From Physella acuta (taxonomy: Eukaryota > Mollusca > Gastropoda > Physidae), in contig NW_026731669.1 of NCBI RefSeq assembly GCF_028476545.1, positions 1,661,501 through 1,725,500 of the forward strand: a stretch of 64,000 nt of DNA, given 5' to 3'. Position 1 is the stretch's first letter, and every line of letters begins with the position of its first letter. The notes below the pieces were generated by a model. It made no database searches. It was not told where the DNA came from and was given only the letters and a program-made list of their open reading frames with translations. Made by a program: the position numbers and the translations under genes. Shown here piece by piece: positions 23,191-35,814 of this stretch.

Positions 23191-24740
23191 TAAAAATAGA
23201 AATAAAATAATTTATAATCAAATTATGATCTTTACTTGACATATAGAAAATAGGTCTATATCAGAGTATCTTCCAGGCATCATCTTCGAAATTAAATTAA
23301 TATAATTTATATAGAAAATATATACTTTTAACAGTGCCCCCCCCCCCCCCCCACGAAAATTTCAAGTGGCTTCCCGGAGAAAAAAGTCTGGAAGAAACAC
23401 TGGTCTATATAAAGTTGATTACTTGCAATGTGAAATACGAAGTCTGGCTGAATCTACCATAATTTATTAAAAAAAACACATTTGTCGATTTTAATACGTA
23501 CCTTAAAATCCTTTGTCGTAAATCAATCTCAAGATAATGAGAAAAAGATATTTGTCTATAAATGTAGATATTAGGTGCAGCTAGTAGCGTACGCAGGGGG
23601 GGGGGGGAAGGGGGAACGGCAAAGTGGTGCCTTTTTGGAAACTTTTTAAACTCAAAGTTTTAAACAATGATATTTGTTAAAAAATATTTTTGGTCGGCAC
23701 ATCTATGTTAACACAAGATTTTTTTCATGCAGCAATTCAGCATTATTGTACTAGTCTAGTAGTGTCTACGTTTACAACACGTATTAGCAGCTGCATCAGT
23801 TTGCCATTCTAAAATTAACCATTACGATGCATTGCAATGTTTAAAAAACCTTGATTGTATAGGTGATTGTAGCAGGTTGGTATGTTAAGTGATAAGAGCC
23901 TAGTGCTAAAAGTACTTAAGTCACATTTTTATGAAAATCAAACAAATAGTAATACTGAAGAATTTATTTAAGTTGCTCCTCCACTCAAAGAAATAATATA
24001 ACAACGTAATGTTTTATAGTAAATTTTAACCTTTGAACTCATTTATCTCAAGAAGTTGTTTTTTTGACTTAAGTATTTTTAGCAATAAGGACTTATTTAT
24101 TGAGTGTAGGTCTTGGTAGAATACACGTTGTGTAGGTGATTGTAGCATACACGTTGTGTAGGTGATTGTAGCATACATTGTGCATAGCATATAATGAGTA
24201 AAGGTGATGGTAGCATATATTGAGTAACGGTGATAATAGCATACATAAGTTTACGTGATGATAGTTTAAATGGATGTAGGCCATGCCAGATGAAACTCAT
24301 TATTAAAGATCGATAGCTATGGTAGGATAAAAGAAGTCTAGAAGATAGAGTAGAAAATAAAAAGTATGTGATGGTAGTAGATAAGTGTTGGCGGTAGCAT
24401 ATGGAAAGTGTATGTTGTGGAAGAGTAACGTCAGTGCTTGTTATGGTTGCATACATTGAGTGTAGCTGATAATGGTAGCAGGTAGGCATCGTAGGTGATT
24501 AAGTGTTATTGGGAGTGTTGCTAATGGTAGCATACATTAAGTGTAGTTGGTTTTAGTGTACATTAATTTAAGCTGATGGTAGCATATGTTGCCTTGTTGG
24601 TATTAATAACATATATTGAGTGAAAGTGATAGTAGCATACATAAAATTACGTATTGATAGCTTACACGGTTGTAGGTGATAGTAGATTACGTGAGTTTAG
24701 ATGATGGTTGCATGATGGTAAGTAATATAATAAAAAGGTC
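23117..24740. repeat. Duplicated flank with degenerate GTGATGGTAGCATA repeat (copy 1)
   Basis: 23130-23570 matches 31970-32390 (GATTACTTGCAATGTG, TCTCAAGATAATGAGAAAA, CCTGTCTGATAA). 23860-24740 is a degenerate tandem repeat of about 26-40 bp built on GTGATNGTAGCATACATTGAGTGTAG, also found at 32540-32790. Open frames on the minus strand through the repeat are artefacts. A hAT-type MITE of family 2 (23262-23402) and a G14 run (about 23596) lie inside. Confidence 0.7.
23262..23402 (+). mobile_element. Short hAT-type MITE, family 2, copy 1
   Basis: 141 bp with ends CAGAGTATCTTCCAG and the inverted form TGGAAGAAACACTG, and a perfect 8-bp duplication GTCTATAT (23254-23261, 23403-23410). It holds a run of about 17 C. 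The same family is at 35012-35229 and about 42262-42380. Confidence 0.85.
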
Positions 24741-25462
24741 GACACCACCATCCTTTATCTATTTCTCAACTGATATCATACATTTTTATATTGTGAGTGT
24801 TGATTATTTTTTTACATTAATGGTACACGTGTTTATTTATTATAAAATAAATTAACCTGAGCGTAATGAAATTATTTTAGCGTCTTGTATATTCTACACG
24901 AATTTTGAACAGGTGGCCTTGTGAAAAACAGCAAAATACATATTGATTTCAATTTGTGAGGAGATTGAGTTTGAGTCTGGCTGTCAATTTAATAGCATTC
25001 AAATACCATCTGTTGAAGGAATTAAACGTTTTAGTTAATACTATTTCCAAACTAGTTTTGTTATTTATTTTTAAAAGGTATTATGTTTGTTTTGAAGGCA
25101 ACTAGTCTATTGGAGGTTGACGAAGTTTAGTTTTATAGTGAACAAACCATAAGGACAGGCCAATGTTAGTGCTAAAAAAAGTGTATGTTTTGTTATTTTT
25201 CATAATTTAGTAAGTCACTTGCCATTTTTTTACCCAAGTGATTGACCCATTTATTAAACGAAAACGTGCAGATTATTTTAGACCCTGGAGAAAAGGACAA
25301 TTATTGTAGTATAATCTGAGCTGTAAGATCCGACAATATTCAATGGGTGACGTGAAAATAGTTTAAATTAATGCAAAATCATGCATACAAGTGCCCGATT
25401 TGAGTACGTCGTTGAGAAATTCCTAAGAGAAACACATTACAATTATGAGCTCAGTAGTTCAG
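24741..25462. other. No gene seen
   Basis: AT-rich, no exon-like frame or shared repeat recognised. Confidence 0.6.
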
Positions 25463-25630
25463 CGCATTGCCTAGTCATGCATTACACCTGAACCTGCGCA
25501 TTGCCTAGTCATGCATTACACCTGAACCTGCGCATTGCCTAGTCATGCATTACACCTGAACCTGCGCATTGCCTAGTCATGCATTACACCTGAACCTGCG
25601 CATTGCCTAGTCATGCATTACACCTGAACC
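25463..25630. repeat. 34-bp minisatellite, 5 copies
   Basis: Unit CGCATTGCCTAGTCATGCAT plus 14 bases (TACACCTGAACCTG), repeated five times with almost no variation. There are no unique spacers, so it is not a CRISPR array. Confidence 0.95.
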
Positions 25631-25759
25631 AGGTGGGCTATGTAGCCATCTTGTAACTACATAAACAAAGTTATCGCCCGTCTTCGTTTTTTTTTCTTCT
25701 TTATTTGCATATACTTTTTAACGTTTTGTTTTGAAACTATAGAACCAAATTTGTGTTAA

Positions 25760-27066
25760 GGGAATATGCGCAGAAAAAAAGTAATAAACACAATCTTTAT
25801 TTATTTTTTCATACTGGGGTTCTTGCACTTTTGGAACCTTTTCTTTTTTTGTATTAGGGGTCATCCATAAATGAAGTCACGCTTTTTTGACGATTTTTAC
25901 CTCCTCCCTCCTCCCCTCCGTCACACGTCGTCACAAAAAGCCAGACCCCCCTAAAATGACGTCACACCTCAGCATACAACCCCTCCCCCCTGAAAATTGC
26001 AGTTGAATTTTTTTTAAAACATCGATATTTTTCTAAAATCTTGTTTGAACTCTGTCGAAATAGAGTATTTTAATCAATTCCTATTACAATTTATTAAAAC
26101 AGTCTTCTAAAACGCGAAATAACGTCTAAAATTGGTTTTCTAACGTTGCTTTTTTATAATGCAAAAGTGTAACGTCGCACCATCTGAACCCCCTCCTTCC
26201 CCTCATCACACATCGTCACAAAATTACGAACCACCCCTCTCCCCTACGAGTGTGACGTCATTTATGGACGACCCCTAAACAAAAAAAAAAACATCTTTAA
26301 GAAGAAAAAAAAATTAAGGAGTCTAATACCAAATTGGTAAGACAGCGTTAATTTAAAAAAAATCACTTTTCCCAAATCTTACACGATCTCTACAAAACTT
26401 CAATATCCATCATCATGTTATATTTGTCATTATTGGAAAACTGGATGTTCATGTATTTGATTTTTGTTTTTCCTTCATTTGAGAAACATCCAAAGCTTAC
26501 AGTGAGATTTACAAATTACTCAAAAAACGGTATTTTCTTGACCAGGTTTTTGCTACCGATTACTGTTTTTCTCATTTAGCAGTTATAGCACTCAAAAGCT
26601 TACTACATTTATTTTATTAATGATCCCACCGTATTTTTATTATTTGTTTTTCGTGTAATAATATAAAAAAATTCACGAGACAAGTGTAATTACTTTTACA
26701 GAAAAAAACATTATGATAAAAATATACAAATTTAAAAACTTTCGTATACTATCAAGAGTGCAATTTTTCTGAACAGTAACTTCATAAAAAAAAATGTCGG
26801 AACAAAAGTTTAAATATATACTGAAACATGAGCAGCCTAATTTGATTGCTATAAGAGCATACATAAAAGAAGCCGTAGTGTTTTAGTAGTGCTGAAAACT
26901 TTTAAATGGCGGACGTTTTTTCGGGGTTCTATGACAACCGAAGTAGTTTTTTCGAACCCCCTTTTATTGTGTATCAGTTACTTTCATGTGCCACACTTGA
27001 TATAAGTAATCTAAAGGCTGAAGACCTTTAATTGTAAAGAAAAAAAAAAGACGCGCATATACGTTT
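25760..27066 (-). mobile_element. TTAA-flanked MITE, copy with nested insertion
   Basis: Starts TTAA|GGGAATATGCGCAGAAAAA and matches, in reverse orientation, the element at 41100-42003 (for example TTTTAAATGGCGGACGTTTTTT against AAAACCTCCGCCATTTTGA). The far end (GCATATACGTTTA, near 27066) is degraded. The 419-bp 'GGGTCATCC' MITE (25857-26275) is inserted near one end. No transposase; TTAA specificity suggests the piggyBac group, but the GGG ends leave this open. Confidence 0.65.
25857..26275 (+). mobile_element. 'GGGTCATCC' MITE, copy 1 (nested)
   Basis: 419 bp with terminal inverted repeats GGGGTCATCCATAAATGA and the inverse TCATTTATGGACGACCCC. It contains C-rich stretches and no open frame. 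Copy 2 is at 51458-51884 in the opposite orientation. The target duplication is unclear, so the superfamily is not assigned. Confidence 0.85.
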
Positions 27067-27920
27067 AGCATTGGAAACTGTTAAGAACCTTAAATTCTAC
27101 TACTATTAAACACCGTTTCTACGTTTCATAAAGATTTCTCTCATATGGAAGAATGTACCAATGTCCATCCCCTGCTCGCTAGTCAATCAATGGCCACGTT
27201 TATAATCCAGTTAATCATTTCTGATAGGCTTTAACGGGTTCATTAGACTTTACATCGGACGGTAGACGACACATGTGTTAATGAGAAGGCCTACGCCATT
27301 TGCTCCGTGTAGACTTTACTAACATTGGATGTTAATACCAGATGTGATAGCTGATAAGTATTGATTTAGGCCCTGTAAGGAAACGTGTTACTTGACCCTG
27401 ACTACACGGACGTGATATCACTTACAACATAAATCAACACGTATTTTATTAGTCAAAAGACTCATCCACATATAAGCTTGTGATGAACTTAAACGTATTT
27501 GGTGTGTAGTTTATACACTAATAACCATTTATTATACACCCCGAAACATGTTAAGTAGATTTAAGTTTTTTTGTGGTTTGTAGCCATCTTGCAAAATAGA
27601 TTTAACAGCACTTTGGAATATTTACAATAAGAAAAATTAAAGTTTTATATTCCATATAAAAGTATTTAATTGGGAAATAAAGTTTTACTTCCTTGAACTT
27701 TGATGCAAGTTTAAATGCTTACACAACCGATGTTTAGTTTTTTTTTTTTTTTTTGTTAAGTAGTTGACAGGCTGATTTGATAATTTCATATTTGCACAGC
27801 AATTGTTAACACAACAGACGTGTGAACCTTGGTCCTATTTCTAAAACATGAACATACTTGTAAACTTAGCTCTGAAAATTAGAACTACCTCGCTTTTATA
27901 AAATTAAGAATTAAATAAAT
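27067..27920. other. No gene seen
   Basis: AT-rich with a T17 run near 27740. Nothing recognised. Confidence 0.6.
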
Positions 27921-28203
27921 CACTGGCGTAGCGAGGTCGGGTGTCACCCGGTGCGGCACTTAATGGTGTCACCCCCCCAGAGGCATAGAGACCCTTCCCA
28001 GGGACAAACTTTCAAATTTTCGATTTGCACCCCCCCCCCCTCAAACTTTCGATTTGCACCCCCCCCCTCAAACTTTCGATTTGAACCCCCCCTCGAGTTT
28101 TTCTCTATATATTTTGCTCTTTTTTTGCCTTGGTGTCACCCCCCTAAATGGTGTCACCCGGTGCGATCCGCACCCCCCCGCCCCCCCCCTCGCTACGCCC
28201 CTG
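27921..28203 (-). mobile_element. G-rich hAT-type MITE, family 1, copy 2 (inverted)
   Basis: 283 bp, the reverse complement of the 22828-23116 family, with a perfect 8-bp duplication AAATAAAT (27913-27920, 28204-28211). Ends CACTGGCGTAGCGAGG and CGCTACGCCCCTG. Confidence 0.88.
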
Positions 28204-28410
28204 AAATAAATATAGTACAAAGAAAAGAAAACCATATTTTCTTGGAAACCAATTTTATTTCATTGTTCAGCTTTACACTGTAAAAAAAAAAATTCAGTGG
28301 TCTCATTTTATATTATTTTATAAGAAATTCATCTAAATTTAAAGCTAATTACTTATCCATAGCTATTTACGTGAATAATGAACATGGGAATGGGGATGAA
28401 TGGGGGTGAA

Positions 28411-28802
28411 TGTTGTTTGTGCTGTGCTATGTCCCGTTCTCCCCTGTTCAATCCTTGTGCGGTGAGTTGTGTCAGTAACTAAATAATATTTAGGTTTGTA
28501 ACCCTTTGTGTACGTATGTGTACGGTGTTAGTACATGAATTGCTTGCCTCAGTTCAGTTAGTTACGGCTACAACGTCAGTCAAGTTTGATACAGTAATTC
28601 TATAGCCACTATATCTCACTTTCTTGTACTAGTTTGTTAGTATTTAGAATAGACTGTGCTTGCGTAGATAGTATATATAGTATTAAACTTTTTTTTTAAT
28701 GCTAACGGCGCTTGTCTTATTTATTCCGGTGTTTTTGTAAGCCGTCTGTGGGTGTTTGTCTTATATGATTACTCGTAACGGCGTAGCAGTGTGTTCACAA
28801 CA
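28411..28802 (+). repeat. Possible solo LTR (weak)
   Basis: A ~390-bp stretch beginning TGTTGTTTGTG and ending GTTCACAACA, with a TATA-like TATATATAGTATTAAAC and an R/U5-like segment near 28680-28735. No second copy and no target duplication were found, so this is only a suspicion. Confidence 0.25.
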
Positions 28803-29044
28803 ACGTGTTATACATATATTTGCTTTCTTATGTTTGTTGTTTTTAATTTAGTTTGATGTAATTTTTCTTTTCTATAAAAATAACATTAACTGCCTTCGTC
28901 ATTAACATAAAGTATATACTCGAAGACAGTCTAATACTAAAAACGATTAATTATTTTAGTATCAAGTAACATTTTAGAGGGAAATAAGAGAAAATACAAT
29001 CATGTATAAAAAGAAAAACGTATTGACAAATATAGATAACGAGC
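28803..29044. other. No gene seen
   Basis: AT-rich spacer with nothing recognised. Confidence 0.5.
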
Positions 29045-29611
<567 letters not shown>

Positions 29612-29882
29612 ACAAGATACTTAAGTAAAAGAATGAATACTTTGTCGAGCAAAGTAATAAATCGTAATTGATTATTTTTAGATTGAAATATTCATGTTTT
29701 AACCGTCACAAATATTAGAAAATGCTATAACATACGGAACTTAAAGTGACAATCTCCTTCATCTGGAAATCTAAAAAAGGAAGAAATCAAAAGAAACTAT
29801 ACTTGATATGATGTTATAAAAAATACCTATGATTTTATTTATACTGTTTAGTCGTTTTATTACATACGAGCCCACCCACAGC

Positions 29883-30766
<884 letters not shown>

Positions 30767-31200
30767 TGGGCCAGTATGGCCGAAGAGACGGGCGTTCGAA
30801 TGCTAACCAGAAGATCCAGAATTCGAATATGAGTTCAAGTCCGTAGGACGTCTTTGAGGTATTTCACATTAGGGAAAATAAAGTCAGTTTAGCATAGTGC
30901 ACACCTCACTATCGAATGCTAACCCGAAGATCCAGAATTCGAATTTGAGTTCAAGTCCGTAGGACGTCTTTGAGGTATTTCACATTAGGGAAAATAAAGT
31001 CAGTTTAGCATAGTGCACACCTCACTATCGAATGCTAACCCGAAGATCCAGAATTCGAATATGAGTTCAAGTCCGTAGGACGTCTTTGAGGTATTTCACA
31101 TTAGGGAAAATAAAGCCAGTTTAGCATAGTGCACACCTCACTATCGACTCATATACCGATGTCACCTGAAACATGTGAACTCACCTGCCCCATCATTAAA
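30767..31200 (+). mobile_element. tRNA-derived SINE with triplicated body
   Basis: The head GGCCAGTATGGCCGAAGAGA resembles a tRNA A box, and GAGTTCAAGTCC resembles a B box (pol III promoter). The segment TCGAATGCTAAC ... CACCTCACTA, which includes the B box, is present three times in tandem with a period of 116 bp (30796, 30912, 31028). The tail CACCTGCCCCATC is shared with the SINE at 38783-38988. No protein coding. Confidence 0.7.
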
Positions 31201-31275
31201 ATTAATTAAAGTTTATGTTTAAAGTTCAGAATGGAACCAATATTTATTCCTTAATGAATACAAAATAAAAGTGTT

Positions 31276-32046
31276 TTACCCTATCCTATGCTGACAATAG
31301 TAGTCATGACAACAGTAATTGCCAGTTTTAGGGTCACAACTACCTTCCTTTGTACAGTTACTGTTTGTAGAAAAAAGCAAACAATTTGCATCAGATATTT
31401 CAGTTACCAGATATGATCGTCTAGTATTAAATTCTCATTTTATGTCGCAACATGCAATTCAAGAAAAACCGGCCGTAATTGTATTCTGCTTGATCAAAAA
31501 TAGCTTTCAATTTACTTTTGTTGTAAGAATGAAAAAGATAAATATTGTGTTTAAATTAATTTTTGTAAAACAATAAATTCAATAAATATTATAAAAGCTG
31601 CAAAAGAAGATATTTTGTTTTGCGTTTAGAGATACATTTTAATTTAATTTCATTAAGCCTAAATTGTTTTCTTTTATCAAGACAAACTTTTATTGGTTGT
31701 TTAGTAACACCATGATCGATCATTTGAGAACCTCTCTTGATCGTAATTTATATTCAAAGCTTTGCCAAAAAATAATAGTTGAATGACATTTAAGACTTTC
31801 TTACACCGAATGACATAATTAAGTCAAGTTTATATACATTTTGTTTGAGAAAACTTAATGCTAATATACTTTTTTTTTAATTTTATAAGCTTAAAATAAC
31901 ACTGATATCTTGCAGACATGTCAACGTCTTTGAAAGCTTTCGTGTAGCTTTCATCTTTTAAATAAAATCACCTACCTGTCTGATAATACAACAGTATTGG
32001 CAAGACTCATCATAAGAAGTAAAACTGCTATTTTCATTTTTATCAT
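31276..32046 (-). CDS. Short secreted cysteine-rich peptide, 2 exons, 51 residues
   Basis: Exon 1 (32046-31976) encodes MIKMKIAVLLLMMSLANTVV then LSD, a clear signal peptide; the in-frame ATG at 32037 could also start it. A 615-base GT-AG intron follows (GACAG|GTAGGTG; CTACAAACAG|T), and exon 2 (31360-31276) continues in phase with SNCTKEGSC, DPKTGNYCC, HDYYCQHRIG and stop. The mature part of ~29 residues has cysteine spacing C-5-C-7-CC-4-C, reminiscent of short disulfide-rich secreted peptides (defence or signalling) but with five cysteines and no family I can name. AATAAA lies about 30 bases after the stop. The sequence GGTAA at the stop codon could instead be a splice donor to a further exon. 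A decayed relative lies at 23.2-22.6 kb. Confidence 0.65.
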
Positions 32047-32800
32047 TTTCGTCAACTGTAACCAATTTAAAAAAAAATAAAGAATACATTTATGTACGTT
32101 GTAATAAGACGAATAGAATTGTTCATAATAAAATTATATTGCTTACTTGGCGTATGGAGAAGAGGTCTATTTCAAGTCGATTACTTGCAATGTGCTATAC
32201 GAAGTATGGCTGGATCAACGACCACTTATTATACCTTAGACAGTTTTAAATTAACCCACATTGGTTGATAGGATCAATTTCAATTTGTTGAATTCAAAAC
32301 GTACCGTATAATCCTCTGTTGTAAATCAAGCTCAAGATAATGAGAAAATGGTACTTGTCTGTGAATGTTGACGATGGTAATTTCAGCAATCAGTCACGAG
32401 TGATAATGACCTACCAGTAGTTTAGATTAAATTTACTTATACCTGTTTTATATTGGACTTTATGTATTGCTGGTGATGTACACTTACCTATGATACAGAG
32501 ACCACACGTAAGCTTGTTGTATATGTTAAGTACTATAATGGGACGAAACTCACAATTAGAGTGTTAGTAATAATAGGATGAAAGAAGTCTAGGTTATAGT
32601 GTAGATTGGGAAATAATTTGATGGTAGCAGATACGTGGCGGAGGTAGCGTATAAGAAATATATATATCACGTACGCGTAACATGAGTGTAGGTCATGATA
32701 GCATAAATTGAATGTACGTGAACCGTAGCATACAATGAGTGTAGATGGTCGTAGCATACATTGAGTTTACATCTATGCTAGCCGTGTTCATATATTACAA
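32047..32800. repeat. Duplicated flank with degenerate GTAGCATA repeat (copy 2)
   Basis: Upstream flank of the cysteine-rich peptide gene. It matches 23130-24740 in order: a conserved block at 32140-32400 (AGTCGATTACTTGCAATGTG, CTCAAGATAATGAGAAAA) and the degenerate GTAGCATACATTGAGTGTAG-type repeat at about 32540-32790. The promoter of the gene must lie here; no specific box can be assigned. Confidence 0.7.
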
Positions 32801-33090
32801 AATACATGTACTGGCATGTGTTTAAGTTAGAATATAGGTAGGCCAAACGCCTGCATTTCCCGTAGGCGTGTTAACTATCTGCAAATGGTACAAGTAATTT
32901 GAATAGGTAGTTTCGTATACAGAATCGATTTCAGTAGCCCCCCCCCCCCCCGCCCCCCTCCCGTATCCCTAGTGAATGGCGCTCGTTAAAACGAATATAG
33001 ACGACATATTGCACATTGGGAAACCTGGAGCGAGTAATATGACCGCCGGGGCGCCGTCTGATGCTCATGTGTGTATAATTTATTTTCTCC
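32801..33090. other. No gene; poly-C tract
   Basis: Contains a C-rich run at 32939-32962; otherwise nothing recognised. Confidence 0.6.
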
Positions 33091-33455
33091 TTTTTAGTGA
33101 ATTATTACATAAAAGCTTGTTTTTAAAACGTTTTTTATGAAAAATGTTTACAAGCTTTTATTTAACTCACTTCCTCTGTCTGTCTAGATCGAAACGGCCG
33201 AGTGAAATTGCAGGCACTTCTACCTGACATATACGGTTCGTAGGATGCACGTGGGTCAAGACATGAAGACAACGCAACATGACATTAAATATCCACACGC
33301 GTCGTCATGACAAAAGCGCGTCATCACGTTCAATAGGCGCACAATGGTTTTTAGTCATGTAACTCTAATGTAAATAAAAACATGTAAAGTACTAAAAATA
33401 ATTTCATAAAAAAAACGTTTTAATAACAATCTTTTTGTAATAATGCACTAAAAAC
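33091..33455. mobile_element. Foldback / TIR element, fuller copy
   Basis: ~365 bp with imperfect ~50-bp terminal inverted repeats (TTTTTAGTGAATTATTACAT at the left, TGTAATAATGCACTAAAAAC at the right, both with AAAACGTTTT further inside). No coding capacity. The interior matches the repeat at 13004-13155. Superfamily not assigned; no clear target duplication. Confidence 0.6.
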
Positions 33456-33469
33456 ATTTTATGAAATGT

Positions 33470-33600
33470 TTTAATGGTTTAAGACAGTTTAAGTAATTAA
33501 AAATGCATTAAAATCATATCTAAATAGCAATGTGCCATCTCCCCTAGTGTTTTACAAGAATAATCGAGAAAGTTTAGGGGAAGTTATTCCCGGTTTATTT
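33470..33600 (+). repeat. Family R fragment (terminal part)
   Basis: ATCTCCCCTAGTG ... AATCGAGAAAGTTTAGGGGA, followed by a CCCGGTTTATTT end, matches the terminal ~120 bases of the fuller R copies. Confidence 0.65.
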
Positions 33601-34913
33601 GTAAGTAAAATTCCAGACTTTTTCCTGACTTCTATGGGAGAATATTCGGTCAAGGCGAGATCACTTTAGAACTCAGTAGACCTAGATAGCTTATGTAACA
33701 TCCGAACAATTGGTCATATCAGCTTAAGGACAGCTTAAACCCCATAATTTGACTTTTTAAAAATAAGACTTACTTTACTTATTTTAAATCAAGTAGGGTG
33801 GTAAAATTTTACAGGAAACACACGTTTTGCTTTTACATATTGTGTACTTCAATTTAAAAAAGTTAGTCATTAATTTTGGAGAAAACGACATTGAAAAATA
33901 ATTCATGAGTACATTACTCCTACAATTTTCAATATACTTATACTAAATTCCGCACAAACTTTACTGTATGTTCGTAGAACAAAGTATGCTAAAGTAATAG
34001 CTGTATCTATTATAGATTTTATTACAACAATTTTTTCTTCGACCCAACATTTATTAATTTTAAGCCCTGTTATCAAAAATGTAAAAAAATAAATAAATAA
34101 ATAAAGTTTGATATGCCAACTTAAATTTTTTAGTGTATTATATTATTAAGCGATTAAAAAAATGGTGCTAAGTTTTATTTGAATACCTTTGTTAGTTTTT
34201 GTTATACTCCGTAAAAGAACAAGTTTTTTTTTTCGTGAAATTTCAAGACTTAATTTTTTTTTATAATGAATGTATACACTACTTGCTAGCATAAATTGGC
34301 TTTTCTTATGATTTCGTCATCAACCTATATTACATAGACTTACTTTAGTAGTCTAATTACTAAAAACCAATTATGGGGTTAAGCTGACCTCAAAAATCAG
34401 CGTTCGTTGCTACAAGGAGTGGCGGATTAATCTAGTCCTTAAAAATAAAAGACGTTTAGCAAAGATTTCACAATTTATTTGAGTTTTCCAAATTAAATTA
34501 AAAGAAGGCCGCAATGGTAGTGGGGTAGTTTTAAAAACGGGCTATGAGGGGTTGGTGAATTAAAAATACCGGTATGTAAATTATACCTAGACTACTATGT
34601 ATTTAATATTAATTTTTAAAAAAAATTGGATTCAGGAGACGTACATTTCGTTTGAAGAGCTGAAACTCTTTCAGATACGTCTTTTCCAAATAAAAAAAAT
34701 TGTCACAGTAAATTACAGTGTAAAATATCAGCGGAAAAGTTCGGAATGAAAATTCGAATTACGCTATAAATTATTGTGTAAAGTCACATCCCTGCAGGCT
34801 TATTATTTCGTTAGCCTTACTCAACATTCATAATGTAATTAACACCCCCCTTCCCTTTCACCTTCCGTCACACATGTCTCCGAATGTGTCAAACCACGAC
34901 GATGATTATATTT
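33601..34913. other. No gene seen
   Basis: AT-rich. GGAGTGGCGGATTAATC at about 34420 looks like a DNA-element end, but no partner was found. Otherwise nothing recognised. Confidence 0.55.
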
Positions 34914-35809
34914 GTACTTTCTCCTATATACGAAGTACAGAGAAAGTCTTGAAATCGTGCAAAAAAAAAATTCTAGATTTTGTTCAAATCTCGATGTTTT
35001 ACAGCTCCCTGCAGAGTTTTTCCAGGCATCTCTTCAGGGGGGGGGGGGGGGGGGGGCGAAGACCCCCGAAAATTTTTTACCGCCCCCCCCCCCCAACGAA
35101 ATTTATATAATTTATATAGAAAATATATACTTTTAACAGTGTCCGCCCCCCCCCCCCCGAAGAAAGTCTACCGCCCCCCCCGAAAATTTCAAGTGCCCCC
35201 CCGGAGAAAAAAGTCTGGAAGAAACACTGGCTCCCTGAGTCAGAAAAACATAGTTTTGCAATCTTGTCCGTATGTCTGTGTGTGTGTCTGTGTGTGTAAA
35301 CATGATAACTTAAGTACCGTTACAGCTAAATTGATGAAATTTCATATATAACATATTATAAGTATTATATTAAAATCGTAGATCCGTATCAACTTTTGAG
35401 CGATTTGCGATAACCAGAAGTGGAACTTTTTCTACTTTCAATTTTTCAAAAGCCTATAACTTGAGTACTATTTCAGAATAGACAAATGAAATTTCACACG
35501 TAAGTAAAAGAAATAATTGTCTGCCGTCTATCAAATTTTGAGAAATTTCTGTTGACCAGAAGTAGTAATTTTTGCGATTCCTGATTTCTCGAAAAACGCA
35601 TGTGAATTTATAAAGTACTAAAAATATACCGCACTAATTTGCACATTTTATTTGGCGTTCAGATGGTGTGCAATTCTTTTTTCTACGACATTTTATTCTA
35701 TTTTAAAAATTGTAAGTATTTAAAATGGATTAAAAATCATGTCTATATCCCGAGTTGCCATCCCCTGTTGTTTCATAAAAGAATATTCGAGAAAGTTTAG
35801 AGGAGATCA
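34914..35809 (+). mobile_element. Family R dispersed repeat, copy 1 (with MITE insertion)
   Basis: Begins with the hairpin TACTTTCTCCTATATACGAAG ... AGAGAAAGT and ends near GAGATCA, where LINE sequence starts. Shared blocks with other copies: CCGTATGTCTGTG, GTACCGTTACAGCTA, GATGAAATTTCATATATA, AACTTTTGAGCGATTT, AATATTCGAGAAAGTTTAG. No open frame. A family 2 hAT-type MITE is nested at 35012-35229. Class unknown. Confidence 0.75.
35012..35229 (+). mobile_element. Short hAT-type MITE, family 2, copy 2 (nested)
   Basis: 218 bp, ends CAGAGTTTTTCCAGGCATC and TCTGGAAGAAACACTG, with a perfect 8-bp duplication GCTCCCTG (35004-35011, 35230-35237). Contains a G run and three C runs. Confidence 0.88.
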
Positions 35810-35814
35810 TGTCA

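Noticed and set aside
22776-23193. Proline-rich and G-rich frames around 23 kb and 28 kb
   Set aside because: They lie within the G/C-run MITE; the frames follow the repeat and are not conserved between copies.
25463-25630. Regular 34-bp direct repeats resembling a CRISPR array
   Set aside because: No unique spacers between repeats, and the genome is eukaryotic.
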